Assembly (NCBI RefSeq): GCF_036711975.1
Contig: NC_091970.1
Span: forward strand, 3,107,501-3,171,500
Length of the DNA stretch: 64,000 nt
Direction of reading: 5' to 3'
Origin: Onthophagus taurus
Lineage: Eukaryota > Arthropoda > Insecta > Coleoptera > Scarabaeidae
Shown: positions 59,955 through 64,000 of the stretch, one piece after another
How positions within the stretch are numbered: position 1 is the first letter of the stretch
Layout of the letters: every line of letters starts with the position of its first letter
Notes under the pieces: generated by a model
What the model saw: the letters and a program-made list of their open reading frames with translations, nothing else
What the model was told of the DNA's origin: nothing
The model's database searches: none
Made by a program: the position numbers and the translations under genes

Positions 59955-61040
59955 ATGCCGAGACATAATCACTTTTCAAACGAAGAAATGAGAGACATGT
60001 TATGCGTTTACGCACAAGAACGTTTTTCTGGGCAAGCAGCATCCAGAAAATATCGTGAAATGTACCCTTACAGAAGGCAGCCAAACCGGAAGATATTTCA
60101 AAATATTTATAATCGATTGGGTGAAACAGGTTCATTTCGTCCAAAATATCATACAGGACGTCCTAAGATTATCACTCCGCAGCAAGAAGATGAAATTTTG
60201 GTAAGAATTGCGCAAAATTCTGAAATAAGCACTCGTCGATTGTCTGCAGCAACTGGAATAAGCCAACCATCCGTGACTAGAATTTTACACAAGGAAAATT
60301 TATATCCCTATCATTTTATACCTGTGCAAAATTTACTTCCAACAGATTATCGAATCAGAGTTCAATTTTGTCAGTGGCTAAAAGGAAAATTGAATAATAA
60401 TCCAACATTCCTAAATAACATTCTTTTCACGGATGAAGCAACCTTTACCAGACGCGGAGTTTTTAATTGGCGAAATAGTCATGCCTGGGAAACCGAAAAC
60501 CCTCGTTTAAAAAAAGATAGACATTTCCAGCACGAGTTTAAAATAAATGTGTGGTGCGGTGTAATAGGCAATACATTACTGGGCCCAGTTGAATTACCTC
60601 CTAATTTAAATGGAGAGTCATATTTAATTTTTTTAAATAATGACTTAGTCGACCTCTTGGGAGATCTTCCATTACAACTAAGAAGAAATATGTGGTTCAT
60701 GCAAGACGGTGCTCCTCCACATTTTTCACGTGCTGTGCGCGAACATCTGAATGAAACATTCCCTCACCGTTGGATTGGACGTGGTAGTGAATTTCAGTGG
60801 CCACCTCGCAGTCCCGATTTTAATCCACTTGATTTTTATGTGTGGGGTTACATGAAATCAATGGTCTATGCTGAACCTACTATAAATACACGAGACGAGT
60901 TATGGAATAGAATTCAAGATGCAGCCAATTCAATACGAAATAATCCTGCTACATTTTTTAAAGTCAGACAATCCTTAACCAAACGGTTAAATGCGTGTAT
61001 AAATGCTGGTGGTGGTCATGTTGAAAACCTTTTGCAGTAG
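59955..61040 (+). CDS. Tc1/mariner transposase, DD41D (rosa/Visitor-like) type
   Basis: The 361-aa frame starts at an ATG in an AAAATG context 92 bp inside the left repeat. The N-terminal part has two helix-turn-helix-like segments (YAQERFSGQAASRKY and STRRLSAATGISQPSVTRIL) with a GRPK hinge (GRPKIITP). The catalytic core shows TDEATF (first Asp), MQDGAPPHFS (second Asp) and RSPDFNPLDFYVWG (third Asp). I count 41 residues between the second and third Asp, which defines the DD41D group known from rosa/Visitor elements and differs from DD34D mariners. No stop or frameshift is seen. The protein is expected to act in the nucleus and cut at the CAGGGTG ends. It could also mobilise related non-autonomous elements nearby. 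Confidence 0.93.
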   Translation: MPRHNHFSNEEMRDMLCVYAQERFSGQAASRKYREMYPYRRQPNRKIFQNIYNRLGETGSFRPKYHTGRPKIITPQQEDEILVRIAQNSEISTRRLSAATGISQPSVTRILHKENLYPYHFIPVQNLLPTDYRIRVQFCQWLKGKLNNNPTFLNNILFTDEATFTRRGVFNWRNSHAWETENPRLKKDRHFQHEFKINVWCGVIGNTLLGPVELPPNLNGESYLIFLNNDLVDLLGDLPLQLRRNMWFMQDGAPPHFSRAVREHLNETFPHRWIGRGSEFQWPPRSPDFNPLDFYVWGYMKSMVYAEPTINTRDELWNRIQDAANSIRNNPATFFKVRQSLTKRLNACINAGGGHVENLLQ

Positions 61041-61743
61041 CTCATAATTAAGCTTAAATTTAATTTAACTTCGCACAACATTAACATGTAGGTTTTGATA
61101 ACAGTTGTCGTAAGTGGTCTTAGTTCAAGTCTGTTCTAATGTTGTATTTCGTTTTATTAACTGGCGTACAATAAATTGTTTTATTACGTAATTTTTTTAT
61201 GGTTTCAGTTTAATATTGTTATCAATTATCAATTACGGTTAGGTAAATGTCAACATTCCATGCCTTGCTTGTGTCTTAACAGATTAATGCTACGTCGACC
61301 ACCGTGAAATGTAGTGTAGTGAATTAGTAAAATTCAAATATCTCGAAAATCGTTAATATTTTCAAGATCAAAGAAGTATAGCTTTTTTCTACAGAAATGA
61401 TGGGGCTATCCAAATTAAACAAGTATGTTGTAAAATAATGAGCGATAAAAAATTTGTAGCTGATTTCATCTAATTCATATGGCGCATGTGGCGACATCTA
61501 CGAGTTAACTCAAATCCTCTCACACATTATTGTTTACCCTTACAAAAACTATAAGTCAACTATGAGTCATTATGTAGAAAAGTAGCTGATCTATTAACAA
61601 AAATCTATTTTATTTTTTTCGCTTTAACATCCTGTATCTCAGTAAGGAGCAGACTAAGACCCATTATTGTTAATGAAAATATTATTATTTTGGCCTCCTG
61701 AACGTACATTTACAATTTGGCCCATTACTTATGAATCACCCTG

Positions 61744-62005
61744 TATATCAGTATACAGCGCCATCTAGTAAACATATAAATTTTTTTTATTAAAATAATC
61801 GATTATAAATTGTATTTTAAACAAATTTTATCTGAAACAATCATTCATCGTACTTTTCACAGGGAAATTATAGATTCTATGTATAATTTCAATTATTTGA
61901 AAAAAATGTTTTAATGAAAATTATTACTGACTCGATTCTAAATAAGATTTATTCGAAAAATTTTTTGATTCAAACAATAATTATTAAGATAACCTCAAAA
62001 AACTT
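61744..62005 (+). repeat. ~290-bp satellite, last plus-oriented unit
   Basis: The unit follows the DD41D element directly and lacks about 20 bp in the TTTTTGATAAAATTG part. It ends at the AACCTCAAAAAA motif. Confidence 0.88.
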
Positions 62006-63231
62006 ATATTGTTTTCTAGTTAAAAAGAAAAGAAAGAACGAAATTGTTTGAGACAATAAAAAAAGTTGTTTTAAAACTTTAGGGGAAACACACAATAAAA
62101 GAATTTAAACGAATTTCCGAAAGAAAATTCTATTAAGGGACCAGCACATTAAACCTTATTACTATTAAAAGGTCGAAAGAGGAAATTAAAAACAACTTCT
62201 ATGTAACGGGCGAGAGATGTAGTATAAATATTTAAGACGTTCCCGAGGTCTTATGGCTCTTATAACGTTTCTAAAGTTTCTAGGACGACGGCCTCGAGGA
62301 CCAGACGTCATTTCACCCCGTATTTGCGCTTTGCTGTTGACACAGGCGCTGCGAAAGGCCAAGCCGACCGCCCCTCCGGATGGCAAACATTTGCACCTTC
62401 TTCTAAGTAGGTTACGCGTTTCTTGGCTACGTTTAACGAGCTCACCCACACTTTCACCCACTTAGAAAAATAATGCAAACAGGATGTAATAAGGAAATAA
62501 ATTAATAATGTTTCTGGGAATATAAATATCTTTGTAAATGTGGCACAGATGTCGTCGTAGCCGGTAAAACAAGGAAATTCGCCTTTTATAATCCCTAGGT
62601 TTTGGGGAATTAACCCTCCAGTTATTATTCAACAGGAAACGGGGGGTTACCTGACCTATCTTTTCCCTGAAACTTTAATATGATGTTGGAAAACGGTTGG
62701 GTATTAAAAATTCAACATAGGATGTTGAGGGGCTGCGTTTCAGTGCGACATGATTTATTAATCATGAAAATACAAATAAATTTATTTGATAAACTTTGTT
62801 TTATAAACATTCAAAAAAAGCCATGAATTTTTTATCGATAACCGTTATGCAAAGTACCAATTTCTCGGTTCATCCGCCAGGTGTCGCAACTCGGATGTCG
62901 TCATTTCTGGGCGGAGGAAAAACGGTTCGCTTTTCCTTCATTTCACGCCTGCTTTCCCGTCAGACGTCATTAGGAGACGAACGTGGAGCGCATTTTGCGT
63001 TCACTCCAGGGACCTCTTTATGTAAAGAAGATCCCCTCGAATGGGAAAAGAAAATAGGCCGGAAACGAGCTTTTGTTTGATTACTTAATTTTTCCGGAGA
63101 AACATTTTCGGATCTTTGTGGTGTTCAATTGGCTGGAAAAGTGGTCTGTGTTACGATTTCATGCTCTAACGCTTACCGGACAAGAATATAAATTTGTTTT
63201 AAATTTTTTAACTTGAAAAAACCTGTATATA
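62006..63231. other. Two GC-richer islands, no gene recognised
   Basis: Blocks at about 62230-62460 and 62860-63085 are clearly more GC-rich than their surroundings and carry GACGTCATT-type CRE-like sites. Frames are open on either strand but match nothing I know. They may be conserved regulatory elements in the robo intron (inference). Confidence 0.3.
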
Positions 63232-63434
63232 CAGGATGTTCTTTTCTCTGCTAAAATTACATTTAAAATGGATGTATTATACATCAATGGATTCAGAAAA
63301 ACAATATATGCAACAATTTGAAAAACAAATGCTAATCATAGTATTTATAAAACCATTTCATTTGATACCTGGGTCATGAAAATCGGAATGTAAATAAGAG
63401 TTACAGGTTGGGGCGTTTTTTGTGTGACACCCTG
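63232..63434. mobile_element. 203-bp MITE-like insert
   Basis: It starts CAGGATGTTC and ends GACACCCTG with TA outside both; the inverted match is short. The right flank is satellite in the opposite orientation to the arrays before it. Confidence 0.5.
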
Positions 63435-63436
63435 TA

Positions 63437-64000
63437 TAAAATTTTTTGAGGTTATCTTAATAATTATTGTTCGAATCAAAAAATTTTTCGAATAAATCAT
63501 ATTTACAAACGAGTTAGTAACAACTTTCATTAAAATAGTTTTTTCGAATAATTGAAATTATACATAGAATCTATAATTTCCCTGTGAATAGTACATGAAA
63601 ATTCAACTTTATCAAAAATTGTTTCATATAAAATTTGTTTAAAATACAATTTATAATCGATTGTTTTAACAAAAAAAATTGATATGTTTACTAGATGGCG
63701 CTGTATACTGATATATATACATATATATAATGATTTTTGAGGTTATCTTAATAATTATTGTTCGAATCAAAAGAATTTTCGAATAAATCTTATTTAGAAT
63801 CGAGTCAGTAACAACTTTCATTAAAACATTTTTTTCGAAAAATAGAAATTATAGCGAATCTATAATTTCCCTGTGAATAGTACGATGAAATTCAATTTTA
63901 TCAAAAATTGTTTCAGACAAAATTTGTTTAAAGTACAATTTATAATCGATTATTTTAATAAAAAAATTTGATATGTTAACTAGATGGCGCTGTATACTGA
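63437..64000 (-). repeat. ~290-bp satellite in inverted orientation
   Basis: Two units read CTAGATGGCGCTGTA (reverse of the satellite head) at about 63690 and 63980. The orientation is opposite to that of every other array in the window. It is cut by the window edge. Confidence 0.92.

Larger units (their letters stand above)
59590..61743 (+). mobile_element. Apparently intact DD41D Tc1/mariner transposon
   Basis: The 2,154-bp element is bounded by TA. Inverted repeats of 273 bp (59590-59862 and 61471-61743) start CAGGGTGATTCATAAGTAAT and appear almost identical throughout. One uninterrupted transposase gene lies between them. The identical arms and open frame suggest a recent insertion (inference). 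Confidence 0.92.

Noticed and set aside
62186..63080. 91- and 94-codon frames in the GC-richer islands
   Set aside because: There is no recognisable domain, both strands are open, and no splice-phase partner was found.
1..64000. tRNA genes, rRNA genes and CRISPR arrays
   Set aside because: No cloverleaf with an internal GGTTCGAATCC-type B box was seen, nor any rRNA-like block. The tandem repeats lack the short repeat/spacer pattern, and the genome is eukaryotic.

Overview
The window is nuclear DNA of an animal, almost certainly a holometabolous insect and probably a beetle (inference). The genes are intron-bearing with GT/AG sites, the background is AT-rich, and the recognisable genes are standard insect orthologues: a Robo axon-guidance receptor, PGAP1, a Woc/ZMYM-type MYM zinc-finger protein, mitochondrial POLG2 and GatC, and an S1 serine protease. 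The repeat landscape (TA-flanked CAGGGTG-ended elements, a satellite carrying the motif CAGCGCCATCTAG, piggyBac, LINE and hAT fossils) also fits an insect. Many real exons here do not begin with ATG, so gene models were assembled by checking splice sites and codon phase by eye.

Layout. 1-2.1 kb: a ~295-bp satellite array ending in small TA-inserted elements. 2.2-2.6 kb: a small intronless Cys/Lys-rich gene. 2.7-6.4 kb: a dead non-LTR retrotransposon split by a dead piggyBac element with clean TTAA duplications. 6.4-19.4 kb: gene-poor DNA with fossils of RTE-like, CR1/L2-like and hAT elements and a purine-rich retroelement family, one copy of which has a 22-bp target duplication. 19.5-20.4 kb: a serine protease (+). 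20.5-24.0 kb: seven 494-bp tandem units built from the 3' ends of the protease and of the convergent POLG2 gene. 24.0-25.7 kb (-): a GatC-POLG2 pair whose reading frames overlap by 59 bp. 26.3-29.3 kb (+): woc. 29.6-38.8 kb (+): PGAP1 in ten exons, with a composite DNA transposon in intron 2 and a 245-bp tandem repeat in intron 7. 38.9-39.4 kb (-): a three-exon gene for an unrecognised 110-aa protein. 41.8-54.2 kb (-): the 3' three exons of a Robo2/3-type receptor; its first Ig domain and signal peptide lie beyond the right edge, so 54.2-64 kb is probably its long upstream intron.

The Robo introns hold most of the repeats: a CpG-rich hairpin satellite (42.2-45.2 kb), a 307-bp chimeric satellite (47.8-49.9 kb), the ~290-bp satellite (51.6-64 kb), several long-armed foldback elements, and one apparently intact DD41D Tc1/mariner transposon with 273-bp terminal inverted repeats (59.59-61.74 kb). 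Nearly every element in the ~290-bp satellite sits at the same TA-rich point of the repeat unit, so the satellite looks like a reused landing site.

GatC and POLG2 both serve mitochondrial gene expression or DNA replication and appear to share one mRNA; they also share a head-to-head 675-bp promoter interval with woc. The other genes are functionally unrelated neighbours.
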